Positions 34,672 to 43,005 of a stretch of DNA of 43,176 nucleotides are shown in pieces (within the stretch, counting starts at the first letter, position 1; the number at the start of each line of letters is the position of its first letter). A model generated the notes under the pieces. The model was given only the letters and a program-made list of their open reading frames with translations, was not told the origin of the DNA and did not search any database. The stretch covers positions 1 through 43,176 of the forward strand of contig JAILIF010000051.1 of NCBI GenBank assembly GCA_024695405.1, read 5' to 3'. The stretch is from Bacilli bacterium. GTDB lineage: Bacteria; Bacillota_I; Bacilli_A; RFN20; CAG-826. Made by a program: the position numbers and the translations under genes.

Positions 34672-36270
34672 ATGAAAAAGAAATTTTCGTGTTGTTTTTT
34701 GCTTTTAGCAGTGGCTTCTCTTTCAGGATGCGGTGAAAAGCAAGAAAAACCAGTTGAACAAAAAGGAAAAGATCCAGAACCTGAGGTAAAAGACTTAAGC
34801 GGTTTCTCAAATATAACTGATGAAACCTTTGACATTCATACCCCAGAACAAAAAGCTTTCTTAGAATATTCTGGTGATTATGAAACATGCCCAGGCGAAT
34901 TATATCCGGATGGCACTAAGAATCTCTCTGATTCATTACCTATTACACTTGGATTTGATTATGACAACGAAGATGCGGTAGATAAATATAGCATCATGTT
35001 TGGACAAAAAGAGGACTTAAGTGACGGATACATTGTTAATGGAACAAAAGATAAATCCATCACTTTCTATAATCCTTATTTAGGAACTAACTATTATAAA
35101 TTAATCGCTAATTACACAGATGGCACTACTGATGAAACTCTAATTCGTAGTTTTACAGTTAGTTCATCATATCCAAGAAATTTAACAATTGAAGGTATGA
35201 CAAACTGTAGAGATTTAGGTGGTAGACAAACTGCAGATGGTGGCACAATCAAACAAGGCTTAATTTATAGAACAAGTGGTAAAAACCAAAATGGTTCTTT
35301 AACTGATAAAACTACAGAAGAAATGGTCAATCACTTAAAAGTTAAAAACGAAATTAACTTAGCAGGTGATTCAGATAGTTATAATCTTAAATTAACAGGC
35401 ACTACCCTTATTGAAAAATGCAAAATGGATACATCAAGTACTGGGGGATACAATCACTTATCAAGAAACGCAGAAGCTGCTAAAAATTTCTTCTTAGCAT
35501 TAGATGACGAAAATAATTATCCACTTTTCTATCACTGCAAAATCGGAACAGATAGAACAGGCGTATGCTCAGTGCTTTTAGCTGGTTTATTAGGTGTTCC
35601 AGAAAATGAAATCTTCCAAGATTACTTATTCTCCAACTTCGGTAAAATTGGTGAAAAAAGAGGAATCGGTACTGGGGACTCTCACGATATGAAGAAATAT
35701 TTTGACGACATTCTCGCTATGCCAGGTGAAAATTTCAGAAACAAAGTCTATAACATGCTTTTAGGTATTGGTTTAAAAAGAACTACTTTAGATCACATTA
35801 TCGATTTCTTAACCGAAGGTAATAAAGCAACAGGTAACAACTATGGTCAAATCATCGCTAGAGCAGATGCATTAACTCCAACAGGCGTTACTGTTTCAAC
35901 AGATACAAGTGATAGAGATAATCCTGATACATATTATGTTTTAAACGCAGCCGGTCAATCTTTAAGTTATACTTTCACAGCTGAAAAAGCATTCTCTGGT
36001 TCTGTATATGCATACTTAGGCAACGCAGAAGCAAGCACTAGCAAAAAAATTGGTAATGCAATTACTTATTCTTATGATGGAACAGAAATGCAAGTAAGAG
36101 ATGTTACTTACAAAGATGCAAGAATGGATAAATGTTCTAAGGGTGGAAAAAATAGAACAAATTATTATCCTGTATTATTAGGCAATGTAGATGTTACTAC
36201 TGGCCAACACACTATCACTATCAACTATAAAGGCGATACTATGAATGTTGGCGGTATTTATATTTTCTAA
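34672..36270 (+). CDS. Lipoprotein tyrosine phosphatase with C-terminal binding domain
   Basis: A 532-residue surface lipoprotein (lipobox LSGC, Cys20). An Ig/fibronectin-like domain (about 85-165) precedes a Y_phosphatase3-type catalytic domain: NCRDLGGR (178-185), LIYRTSG and the P-loop HCKIGTDRTG with Cys289 and Arg295. The last 150 residues look like a beta-sandwich carbohydrate-binding module (SYTFTAEKAFSGSVYAY; ending GDTMNVGGIYIF). Related domains dephosphorylate phosphotyrosine, phosphoinositides or inositol phosphates; outside the cell, phytate or a host phospho-ligand is possible. Its stop abuts that of the convergent PPTase gene. Confidence 0.85.
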   Translation: MKKKFSCCFLLLAVASLSGCGEKQEKPVEQKGKDPEPEVKDLSGFSNITDETFDIHTPEQKAFLEYSGDYETCPGELYPDGTKNLSDSLPITLGFDYDNEDAVDKYSIMFGQKEDLSDGYIVNGTKDKSITFYNPYLGTNYYKLIANYTDGTTDETLIRSFTVSSSYPRNLTIEGMTNCRDLGGRQTADGGTIKQGLIYRTSGKNQNGSLTDKTTEEMVNHLKVKNEINLAGDSDSYNLKLTGTTLIEKCKMDTSSTGGYNHLSRNAEAAKNFFLALDDENNYPLFYHCKIGTDRTGVCSVLLAGLLGVPENEIFQDYLFSNFGKIGEKRGIGTGDSHDMKKYFDDILAMPGENFRNKVYNMLLGIGLKRTTLDHIIDFLTEGNKATGNNYGQIIARADALTPTGVTVSTDTSDRDNPDTYYVLNAAGQSLSYTFTAEKAFSGSVYAYLGNAEASTSKKIGNAITYSYDGTEMQVRDVTYKDARMDKCSKGGKNRTNYYPVLLGNVDVTTGQHTITINYKGDTMNVGGIYIF

Positions 36271-36849
36271 TTATCTATCTCTAGCAATATAACTAACCAT
36301 ATATATTTGGTCTATTACATAGCTTTTTGAAATATAGTCTTTGTTATAGACATCAATATTTTTGAGACCTAGCGACAATCCTTTGCCGCTAGTTTTCATG
36401 TAACACTCTTTTAATGTCCATAATTTATAGAAGCTCTTAACTGGATCATCACTATTATTGATTTCATTTTGCTCTTCTTCGGTGAAGTATTTTTCAGCAA
36501 GTGAAATTGTATCACCCTTCATTATTTGAATATCGCATCCAACTTCATCGTTAGAAAATATTACGATGGCTTTAGTGCCACTATGAGATATTGAAAAATA
36601 TATTGGGTTACCTGGAATATATGGTTTCCCGTTTTCCTCAACTTCTATTTTATTAATATAGTTATATAGATTTAAATCTCTTAATCCATCTGAAAGAAGC
36701 TTGCCCGCCAATAAAGAAAGGTATTTATCTTTTTCGTTTTTTAAAGCTAGAATTTTGTCTTGACGATATTTAGGTAGTTTATCAAAGTAAGCATTAAATT
36801 TTGCTTCGCTATCAATAATCGAGATATCTTCTAAGTAAATCTTAATCAT
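36271..36849 (-). CDS. 4'-phosphopantetheinyl transferase (Sfp type)
   Basis: Activates acyl- or peptidyl-carrier proteins by transferring phosphopantetheine from CoA. I choose the ATG at 36849 (MIKIYLEDISIID), giving 192 residues; the longer frame begins with untypical sequence. Motifs: YFSISHSGT (85-92), VGCDIQ (Asp106, Mg2+ site) and FYKLWTLKECYMKTSGKGLS (Glu148 and Lys152). No carrier-protein or synthase gene is in the window, so it may serve fatty-acid ACP. No ribosome site; TTGCGA - 18 bases - TAGAAT (36863-36892) lies 13 bases before the ATG, giving a leader of only about six bases. Confidence 0.88.
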   Translation of the reverse strand: MIKIYLEDISIIDSEAKFNAYFDKLPKYRQDKILALKNEKDKYLSLLAGKLLSDGLRDLNLYNYINKIEVEENGKPYIPGNPIYFSISHSGTKAIVIFSNDEVGCDIQIMKGDTISLAEKYFTEEEQNEINNSDDPVKSFYKLWTLKECYMKTSGKGLSLGLKNIDVYNKDYISKSYVIDQIYMVSYIARDR

Positions 36850-36961
36850 AGTTTCTAAAGTTATTCTATTGCCATAAAAAACAATTTCGCAACGATAAAA
36901 AATGTATTTATTATATAAATAAGTAAATTTGCAATAAATATAACTAACCAAATGTCAAATT

Positions 36962-37008
36962 AAAATATGCAAAAAGTTATTAAAATTCATCGAATAACTG
37001 CATATTTT
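36962..37008. other. Interrupted hairpin between PPTase and phosphodiesterase genes
   Basis: A 10-bp arm pair AAAATATGCA/TGCATATTTT (36962-36971, 36999-37008) continues into GTTATT/AATAAC (36976-36981, 36993-36998) with a 4-A bulge and 11-base loop. It lies between divergent starts, so it is more likely a regulatory dyad or small RNA than a terminator. Confidence 0.45.
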
Positions 37009-37082
37009 GATTAATTTTTTATCATTTTTAAAGACAAAATATAAAATTCATAATAAAATGCAATTAGAATGGGGAATTTTAA

Positions 37083-39023
37083 ATGATTTTAAGGATTGCA
37101 AGTGTTTTTGATGACCCACATGCCTACAACTATTGGCTAGAGGTGTGTGCTTTATTATTCCTTGTATGTCTATTAATTCGTTCTATTGCGGATAAAAAAT
37201 TTGTTTCAAAAGTTAATATTATTTTTGGGGCTGCAATTGTATGTGGCGTCTTAGATGTTACTTTAGATATAGTTGCAGCAGTATTAGTTGATCATCCTGA
37301 TGTAGTACCAGAAAGACTTAACTTCTTTATCAACGGATCATTTTATTTCTTCCAGTTATGCTTCCCTTGCTTGCTATATTCTTTCATATTATATATAAGT
37401 GCTATATCTGTTAAGACTCGAAGGAAAATGTATTTATTCTTTATACCTTCAGGTCTATACTTCTTAGTTCTTCTTTCAAACCCATTTACAAAATTAGTGT
37501 TTGATATCGATTACTCTCTTTCAAATATATTAGTCCACGGAAAACTATTCATGGGTCTATATATTGTTACATTCTTCTATGTAGCACTGACTACTATTAC
37601 TCTTATATTGCTAAATAAAAAGATAGAAAAACAACTACAAATAACAATGGGTTTTTCTTTGGCCTTTATAGTTTTAATGCTAGTAATTCAAATATTATTC
37701 CCTCGTTATTTATTAACAGGTGTTGCTATCTCATTTTCTTGTTGGATTAACTATGAACAATTATCCACGGGTGATTTAGAAGATAGAGTCACTGGTGTAT
37801 TCAATTACAATGCATTTGTGAACTATGCGAAAAGTGAAATTGATTTTTCTAAGCATAGTAATTTAATAATTTGTCATATTGGTAATATTACAAAAATCAA
37901 TTCCACTTTTGGCTTTTTAGTAGGTAACCATGTATATAAAGAAATAGGTAATTACTTTAATTCATTAGGTAATAACTTTGTATTTAGAATATCAAATTCT
38001 AGATTTATTATAGCTTTTAAAGAAGAGGAAGATATGTTAAGAGCACTCCTTCTCATCAAGTCTAAATTTGATCATCCTTGGATGGTAGATGGAATGGAAT
38101 TTGGTATCACTGTAAATGGCTATTATATGAAAGGAAATATAGACGCTCAAACGACTGAAGACTATATAGAGTTCGTAACTAACCTAGAATATAAGATTAA
38201 AAGAAATAATGAAGAGGAAGACTTTATATTGGTAGATGAGGCGACCATTAAAAAGATTTCTAGAGATAAAACGATTGAAAAAGCACTTAGAAAAGCTATT
38301 GATAATAACTACCAAGGCTTTGAAATGCACTATCAACCAATTTATGAAATTAATAAAAATAAATTCAATCATTCTGAAGCACTCATTAGATTTACAGATC
38401 CAGAATTAGGAAAGATAAATCCTGCAGAATTTATTCCTATCGCTGAATCATGTGGGTTAGCGCAAAAGATTGATAGATATGTTTTAAATACTACATGTGC
38501 TTTCCTAAAGAATCATCCTAATGTAGACTTCTTAGATATTAATATCTCGGGAGCGGAGTTTTACCATAACCCAAGCAAAGAATTCGTTGAGATTGTTAAA
38601 AAGTATGGAGTAAACCCAAAACGATTAGTAATCGAAGTTACCGAGACCGCCACTATTGCGTATCCAGATAAATTAGAGAAATTTATGAAGGATATGATTA
38701 AAGAAGGATTCTCTTTCGCAATCGATGACTTTGGTACAGGATATTCAAATATCTCAAGAATATTGCAAACATCATTCAGTATTATCAAATTTGATAAAAC
38801 ATTCCTTGCAGAAAATGACACCGCTGAAAAGATACTTGAATCTATGACTTCATTATTAAAGAATCTTAAGATATCTATTGTTATTGAAGGTGTAGAAACT
38901 AAAGAGCAATATGAACATATGAAAGAGCTAGGAATAGAATATATCCAAGGATATTACTTCTCTAAACCGTTGAATGAAAAAGCATATATTAAGTTTATAA
39001 ATGAAAATGAAATTAAAGCATAG
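37083..39023 (+). CDS. Membrane c-di-GMP phosphodiesterase (degenerate GGDEF + EAL)
   Basis: 646 residues: seven to eight membrane helices (about 15-225), a degenerate GGDEF domain (about 230-385) where the active-site loop reads SNSRF (304-308), and an EAL domain (about 400-640). The EAL domain keeps EAL (432-434), INIS, EVTET, DDFGTGYS, the Lys in IKFDKTF, EGVE and QGYYFSKP, so it should hydrolyse c-di-GMP to pGpG. The dead GGDEF may bind GTP as a regulatory site. GGGG lies 10 bases before the ATG. No c-di-GMP riboswitch is recognised upstream. It likely converts an envelope signal into lower c-di-GMP. Confidence 0.93.
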   Translation: MILRIASVFDDPHAYNYWLEVCALLFLVCLLIRSIADKKFVSKVNIIFGAAIVCGVLDVTLDIVAAVLVDHPDVVPERLNFFINGSFYFFQLCFPCLLYSFILYISAISVKTRRKMYLFFIPSGLYFLVLLSNPFTKLVFDIDYSLSNILVHGKLFMGLYIVTFFYVALTTITLILLNKKIEKQLQITMGFSLAFIVLMLVIQILFPRYLLTGVAISFSCWINYEQLSTGDLEDRVTGVFNYNAFVNYAKSEIDFSKHSNLIICHIGNITKINSTFGFLVGNHVYKEIGNYFNSLGNNFVFRISNSRFIIAFKEEEDMLRALLLIKSKFDHPWMVDGMEFGITVNGYYMKGNIDAQTTEDYIEFVTNLEYKIKRNNEEEDFILVDEATIKKISRDKTIEKALRKAIDNNYQGFEMHYQPIYEINKNKFNHSEALIRFTDPELGKINPAEFIPIAESCGLAQKIDRYVLNTTCAFLKNHPNVDFLDINISGAEFYHNPSKEFVEIVKKYGVNPKRLVIEVTETATIAYPDKLEKFMKDMIKEGFSFAIDDFGTGYSNISRILQTSFSIIKFDKTFLAENDTAEKILESMTSLLKNLKISIVIEGVETKEQYEHMKELGIEYIQGYYFSKPLNEKAYIKFINENEIKA

Positions 39024-39032
39024 AACTTTATT

Positions 39033-40076
39033 TTAAAATTTTTCGTTAAAAAGTATAAATTCTTTAAATCTAGGAAGCAAGAAGGTCGATTCACCTCTTA
39101 CACTTACATTTAATATACCTTTTTTATTTAAGCTAGATTTATAAACAGTCAGTGCATTAGATTTTAATTTTGTTTTTTCCATTATCTTAGTATTTGAAGT
39201 AAATCCTTTAGCAACTGCTAACACTATTTCTTTTTCTTTTTTTGTTAATTCAGCATATATTTTTGAATATGAATTATTATCGAGTCTTAAATCTAATTCA
39301 TTTAAAACCTCTCCATCAACTATTTTTTTATTTTTGTCAAAAAGAACATAACCTAATAATTGATAAGCAAAAGCATAGCCATTAGTGAGTTTTGCAGCTT
39401 CAATTGCGTCTTCTATCTTCATATTTAAGGTTTGTATGTAAGAATATGCAATAGCCTTAATGTTCAAAGGAGGCATATAGATTTTTGGTGCTCTATATAA
39501 GAAAGTTAAACTCTCATCATTTTCTAATGAAGAGAAGTTTTCATATAGGCCTGTCATTAATAAATAGACTAAATAGTCGTTTCTTAAGAAAGATTGAAAA
39601 GAATGCGCAAAAATCTTCATGTGTTCTTGCTTAGTAACTTCATCGACAGTAATTAAAACTTTGATTTTCTTTTTCTTAAGATATTCAAACATTACATCTA
39701 GTAAAGAAAAAACGTTTGATACAGGCTTATCGCCAGAAATTGATAAAGACACACCGCTGAAAGAAAAACTAAATTCCGCTTTTGCAAAAAGATGTTTTAA
39801 TTTTCCTTTTTGATATAAAGCCGCTGCTAATTGTTCAAGCATATCAGTTAGAGGATTAATGTCTACAACTAACCATTTATCTTGTTCTTTATAATAATTA
39901 GCAATGCTTGTCATCATGACAGTTTTTCCACTGCCTCTAGCACCTGCTAAGAGGTATAAAGGAGATCCTGCACAATCACTATCAAACGAAGATATTATTT
40001 CTTCATATACATCATTACGTTCAATAATTTTTCCAGGAACCTTACCAAAAACTACATTATATGGATTTTGAGTCAT
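39033..40076 (-). CDS. P-loop ATPase with C-terminal winged helix
   Basis: 347 residues from the ATG at 40076 (MTQNPYNVVFGKVPGKII), chosen because AGGAGG lies 9 bases upstream. AAA-type ATPase: Walker A GARGSGKT (45-52), Walker B LITVDE (141-146), a lid region to about 270 and a C-terminal winged-helix-like domain (LTKKEKEIVLAVAKG, NALTVYKSSLNKKGIL). It resembles orphan ATPases of the AAA_16/Orc1-like group found in Bacillota; function unknown. A TATAAT box (40098-40103) with a poor -35 lies between the gene and a phased array of seven TTGTAATT boxes, so the protein may regulate itself by binding them (inference). Confidence 0.78.
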   Translation of the reverse strand: MTQNPYNVVFGKVPGKIIERNDVYEEIISSFDSDCAGSPLYLLAGARGSGKTVMMTSIANYYKEQDKWLVVDINPLTDMLEQLAAALYQKGKLKHLFAKAEFSFSFSGVSLSISGDKPVSNVFSLLDVMFEYLKKKKIKVLITVDEVTKQEHMKIFAHSFQSFLRNDYLVYLLMTGLYENFSSLENDESLTFLYRAPKIYMPPLNIKAIAYSYIQTLNMKIEDAIEAAKLTNGYAFAYQLLGYVLFDKNKKIVDGEVLNELDLRLDNNSYSKIYAELTKKEKEIVLAVAKGFTSNTKIMEKTKLKSNALTVYKSSLNKKGILNVSVRGESTFLLPRFKEFILFNEKF

Positions 40077-40109
40077 ATATTTTATCCTCCTAACCATATT
40101 ATATTCGGA

Positions 40110-40219
40110 TTTTTTGTAATTGAAATATTTTTTTGTAATTCATTGTAATTAGGCCATATTTTTTGTAATTTGACCTATTTTTTTGTAATTTAAAAATTTT
40201 TTTGTAATTCATTGTAATT
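40110..40219 (-). repeat. Helically phased array of seven TTGTAATT boxes
   Basis: Plus-strand copies of TTGTAATT have their third base (G) at 40116, 40135, 40145, 40165, 40185, 40204 and 40214, i.e. steps of 19, 10, 20, 20, 19 and 10 bases. Five copies are preceded by T-runs of 6-7. A 24-base block is repeated exactly (from 40128 and from 40197). The array fills the sirtuin-ATPase gap and reaches the ATPase promoter. Confidence 0.9.
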
Positions 40220-40227
40220 AGTTTTAT

Positions 40228-40968
40228 CTATTTAAGTTTAGAGAAGATTTCTCCTATTTTTCCGTTTATCTCTAAATCTTGCCCTTCTCTTAGATTAAGA
40301 AATAGAGGTTCTTTGTTTATAACCACTAAATGCTTACCGTGGAAATAATGTATAAAAGAGGCTGCTGGATAGACTCTTAATGACGTTCCCCCGATAATCA
40401 TCATATCAGCACTAGAAATCGCCTCTATCGCTCCTTCTACATCATCTACAGGTAATCCTTCTCCATATAAAGTAACATCACATCTAATAATTCCACCACA
40501 AGAACAATGTGGAACAGGTTCTTTAGAATCAAATATTGCATCTGGTTCATATATCTTCCTACATTTCATGCAGTAGTTTCTTTCTGTAGATCCATGTAGT
40601 TCAAATACTTTCTTAGAGCCTGCTTTTTGATGAAGACCATCAATATTTTGAGTAACTATACCAATTAATTTCCCTTGCTTTTCAAGTTCTACTAAGTACT
40701 TATGAGCGGCATTAGGTTTAACGTTTCTCGCATCCATCTTTTGTCTATAAAACTCAAAAAATACTTTAGGATTATCCACTAAGCAGTCGTGAGAAAGAAG
40801 ATATTCTGGTGAGTATGCTTCAAATCTAACATCATGTTGATTGTATAAACCATCTTTACTTCTAAAATCAGGAACCCCACTTTCAGTAGACACTCCTGCA
40901 CCACCAAAGAACACAATTCTATGTGATTCATCTATAAATTTTTGAAGTAATTTTATCTTGTCATCCAT
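40228..40968 (-). CDS. NAD-dependent protein deacetylase (sirtuin)
   Basis: 246 residues of the Sir2 family. NAD-binding FGGAGVSTESGVPDFRS (21-37), TQNIDGLHQKAG, catalytic His125 in ELHGS, zinc Cys133, Cys136, Cys155 and Cys157 (CMKC, CSCG) and GTSLRVYPAA. It deacylates lysines, releasing nicotinamide and O-acyl-ADP-ribose. All catalytic residues are present, so it looks like an ordinary CobB/SrtN-type deacetylase rather than a defence NADase. TATAAT lies 6 bases before the ATG, so the mRNA is possibly leaderless; an AAGGA further up would then be untranscribed. Confidence 0.93.
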   Translation of the reverse strand: MDDKIKLLQKFIDESHRIVFFGGAGVSTESGVPDFRSKDGLYNQHDVRFEAYSPEYLLSHDCLVDNPKVFFEFYRQKMDARNVKPNAAHKYLVELEKQGKLIGIVTQNIDGLHQKAGSKKVFELHGSTERNYCMKCRKIYEPDAIFDSKEPVPHCSCGGIIRCDVTLYGEGLPVDDVEGAIEAISSADMMIIGGTSLRVYPAASFIHYFHGKHLVVINKEPLFLNLREGQDLEINGKIGEIFSKLK

Positions 40969-41106
40969 ATCTCAATTATATTCCTTCATTTGTTTGCAGT
41001 TATAGAAAGATATTAAAAGATAATAAAAATTCTTCTTATATGCATAGACAAAAAAGAGAAGCCCAACAAATGTGACTTTTCCTTTTTGAATGATTTAATA
41101 TGAATA
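40969..41106. other. Intergenic region between BspA-like and sirtuin genes
   Basis: 138 bases. Contains the predicted sirtuin -10 box (40975-40980) and an imperfect AAAAAGGAAAAG/CTTCTCTTTTTT hairpin with T-run on the minus strand (about 41051-41088), the best candidate for a terminator of the BspA-like gene. Confidence 0.4.
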
Positions 41107-43005
41107 TTATTCAATATCCCCATCGGTGCAACGAATAATTGGTTGATTACTAAAAAATCGTAAGTCAAAGCATTTAGCATTCCATTCATCCATTGTTCCA
41201 TCAAAAACAATTGTTTCTAGCTTATCGCAAATATAAAATGCATATCTATCAATTGTAGTAATGCTCTTAGGAAGTGAAATGGTAGTAAGACTATTACAAT
41301 ACTCAAAAGCTTCGAATCCTATAGCTGTTAAATTCTTTGATATAACTACTGTTTCAAGAGATTCGCAACGATAGAATGCCATTTCTTCAATTAAAGTTAC
41401 TGAATCAGGTATTGTTACTGATTGAATATGTATATTATATGCAAATGTAGCATCACCAATAACAGTTGCGGAATCAAGTATTGTACAAGAGAAATTATTC
41501 TGGCCTGAAGGGAAAGATATAGTTCTAGTTTTATCTTTACTATAGATGACTCCATCAACAGTACAGTAGCAATTATTATCAGAAACCACATTATATGCTT
41601 CTAATGACCAACATTCATAAAAAGCAGTTGGATGAATATATTCAACATATCTTGGAATAGTTATTGAAGTTAAGCTAGAGCATTCCTCAAATGCACAACG
41701 TCCAATAAAAGTAAGAGTTTCTGGTAAAGTGACAGTTTTTAATGATTCGCAAAGACCAAATGCACAATCTTTTATTTCTTTAACACCTTCAGGAATCTCT
41801 AGAGCTGTTAATGATACACAACTCTCAAATGCAGAATTTCCTATTGTGGTAAGACCACTACCTAACTTTAGTGTTTTTAGATTTTGTAAGTTTCCAAAAG
41901 CATACAATCCAATTTCAGTTACACTGTCTGGAATCTCCAAGGATTCAATAGATTTGCAACTGACAAAAGCGCGTTCACCGATGGTTTTAACACTATTACC
42001 AAGAGTTACTGTTTTTAAAGAATCACACTTAAAAAAGGCTTTTTCTCTGATTTCGGTTACGCCATTACCAATTATGACGGATTTTAAGTTTTTACATCCT
42101 TTAAAACAAAACTCATCTAGTGTAACAACATTATCTGGAATAGTGATTGAAACAAGACTTGGGCTATCTTCGAATGCCCAAGGTCCAATGGTAACTAAGC
42201 CACTACCAAATGTAACTGAAGATAATACATCAGCCCCCGCAAAAGCAGTAAGACCTATCTCTATGACACTGTCAGGAATAACAAGCGATTTTAATTTTTG
42301 TGGATCAGCAAAAGCTGAATCAGGAATTTTTGTTAAATTATTTGAAAGTGTAAGAGATTCTAATTCGTAACAATAGCAAAAACATGCATCGCCTATAGAA
42401 GTAACACTATCAGGAAGAGTAAGTGATTTTAATTTTTTTGCCGCATCAAAAGCTTGATTTCCCAATGTTGTTACACCATTAGGAATATTAACTGATGTCA
42501 TTGAGATGCAAAAGCGAAATGCAAAATCATCTATTGTGACAATGCTGTCAGGAAGAGTAACAGATGTTAATTCCGTGCACCATTCAAATGCAGCTTCGCC
42601 AATTCTTGTTACGGGCAAACCATTATATGTTCCAGGTATTACTATAGCTCCTTCAAGATTACGATCAGCTCTTTTAACAGCATAGGAAGTTTTATCTTCA
42701 TTTAATTCGAATTCCAATGTTTGAGGAATAGATTCATATAAGCGATAATCACAAATTGCACATTTTTTAAACTTTGCCCCAGGTGTATCACCGGTTGGTT
42801 CGGTTTCAATTTCCCAGTCCCCTAATTCATGAGCAGCTTTTCCATCAACCACTGGATCACCGCAAAGAGAGTCATGCCAATGATTTTTTCTATCATAACT
42901 CCAATTCTCACTAAATGTATGTTCATGTTGTGTTTCTTCTGAATCACATCCAGAAATCGATAACATTAATAAAACTGATGCAAGTAACGTTAATTTCTTT
43001 TTCAT
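41107..43005 (-). CDS. BspA-like leucine-rich-repeat surface lipoprotein
   Basis: A 632-residue lipoprotein (lipobox ISGC, Cys20). A His/Cys module (about 28-90: HEHTFSENWSYDRKNHWHD, FKKCAIC) precedes about twenty LRR_5 repeats of about 23 residues (pattern L..V.LPDSVT.IG..AF..C..L), ending in FDGTMDEWNAK. BspA-type repeats mediate adhesion to host matrix or other bacteria in Tannerella and Treponema; here this is inferred. AGGAGG lies an unusual 21 bases before the ATG. The first 22 bases of the gene and all of its leader lie in one arm of a 76-bp perfect inverted repeat. Confidence 0.92.
   Translation of the reverse strand: MKKKLTLLASVLLMLSISGCDSEETQHEHTFSENWSYDRKNHWHDSLCGDPVVDGKAAHELGDWEIETEPTGDTPGAKFKKCAICDYRLYESIPQTLEFELNEDKTSYAVKRADRNLEGAIVIPGTYNGLPVTRIGEAAFEWCTELTSVTLPDSIVTIDDFAFRFCISMTSVNIPNGVTTLGNQAFDAAKKLKSLTLPDSVTSIGDACFCYCYELESLTLSNNLTKIPDSAFADPQKLKSLVIPDSVIEIGLTAFAGADVLSSVTFGSGLVTIGPWAFEDSPSLVSITIPDNVVTLDEFCFKGCKNLKSVIIGNGVTEIREKAFFKCDSLKTVTLGNSVKTIGERAFVSCKSIESLEIPDSVTEIGLYAFGNLQNLKTLKLGSGLTTIGNSAFESCVSLTALEIPEGVKEIKDCAFGLCESLKTVTLPETLTFIGRCAFEECSSLTSITIPRYVEYIHPTAFYECWSLEAYNVVSDNNCYCTVDGVIYSKDKTRTISFPSGQNNFSCTILDSATVIGDATFAYNIHIQSVTIPDSVTLIEEMAFYRCESLETVVISKNLTAIGFEAFEYCNSLTTISLPKSITTIDRYAFYICDKLETIVFDGTMDEWNAKCFDLRFFSNQPIIRCTDGDIE

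Noticed and set aside
36962-37082. c-di-GMP riboswitch before the phosphodiesterase gene
   Set aside because: The hairpin is AT-rich, lacks the conserved tetraloop and GNRA elements, and is too short.
40110-40219. CRISPR-like array
   Set aside because: Repeats are only 8-12 bases, spacers are 2-20 bases and AT-rich, and there are no cas genes. It fits a promoter-side binding array.
39033-40968. Sir2 plus ATPase as an anti-phage system
   Set aside because: The sirtuin has the complete zinc and catalytic residues of a normal deacetylase, and the ATPase has no effector or nuclease domain. No other defence gene is adjacent.
41729-42370. Long plus-strand reading frame opposite the BspA-like gene
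   Set aside because: It is a mirror of the leucine-rich repeats, which leave the opposite frame free of stops. No ribosome site or recognisable domain.
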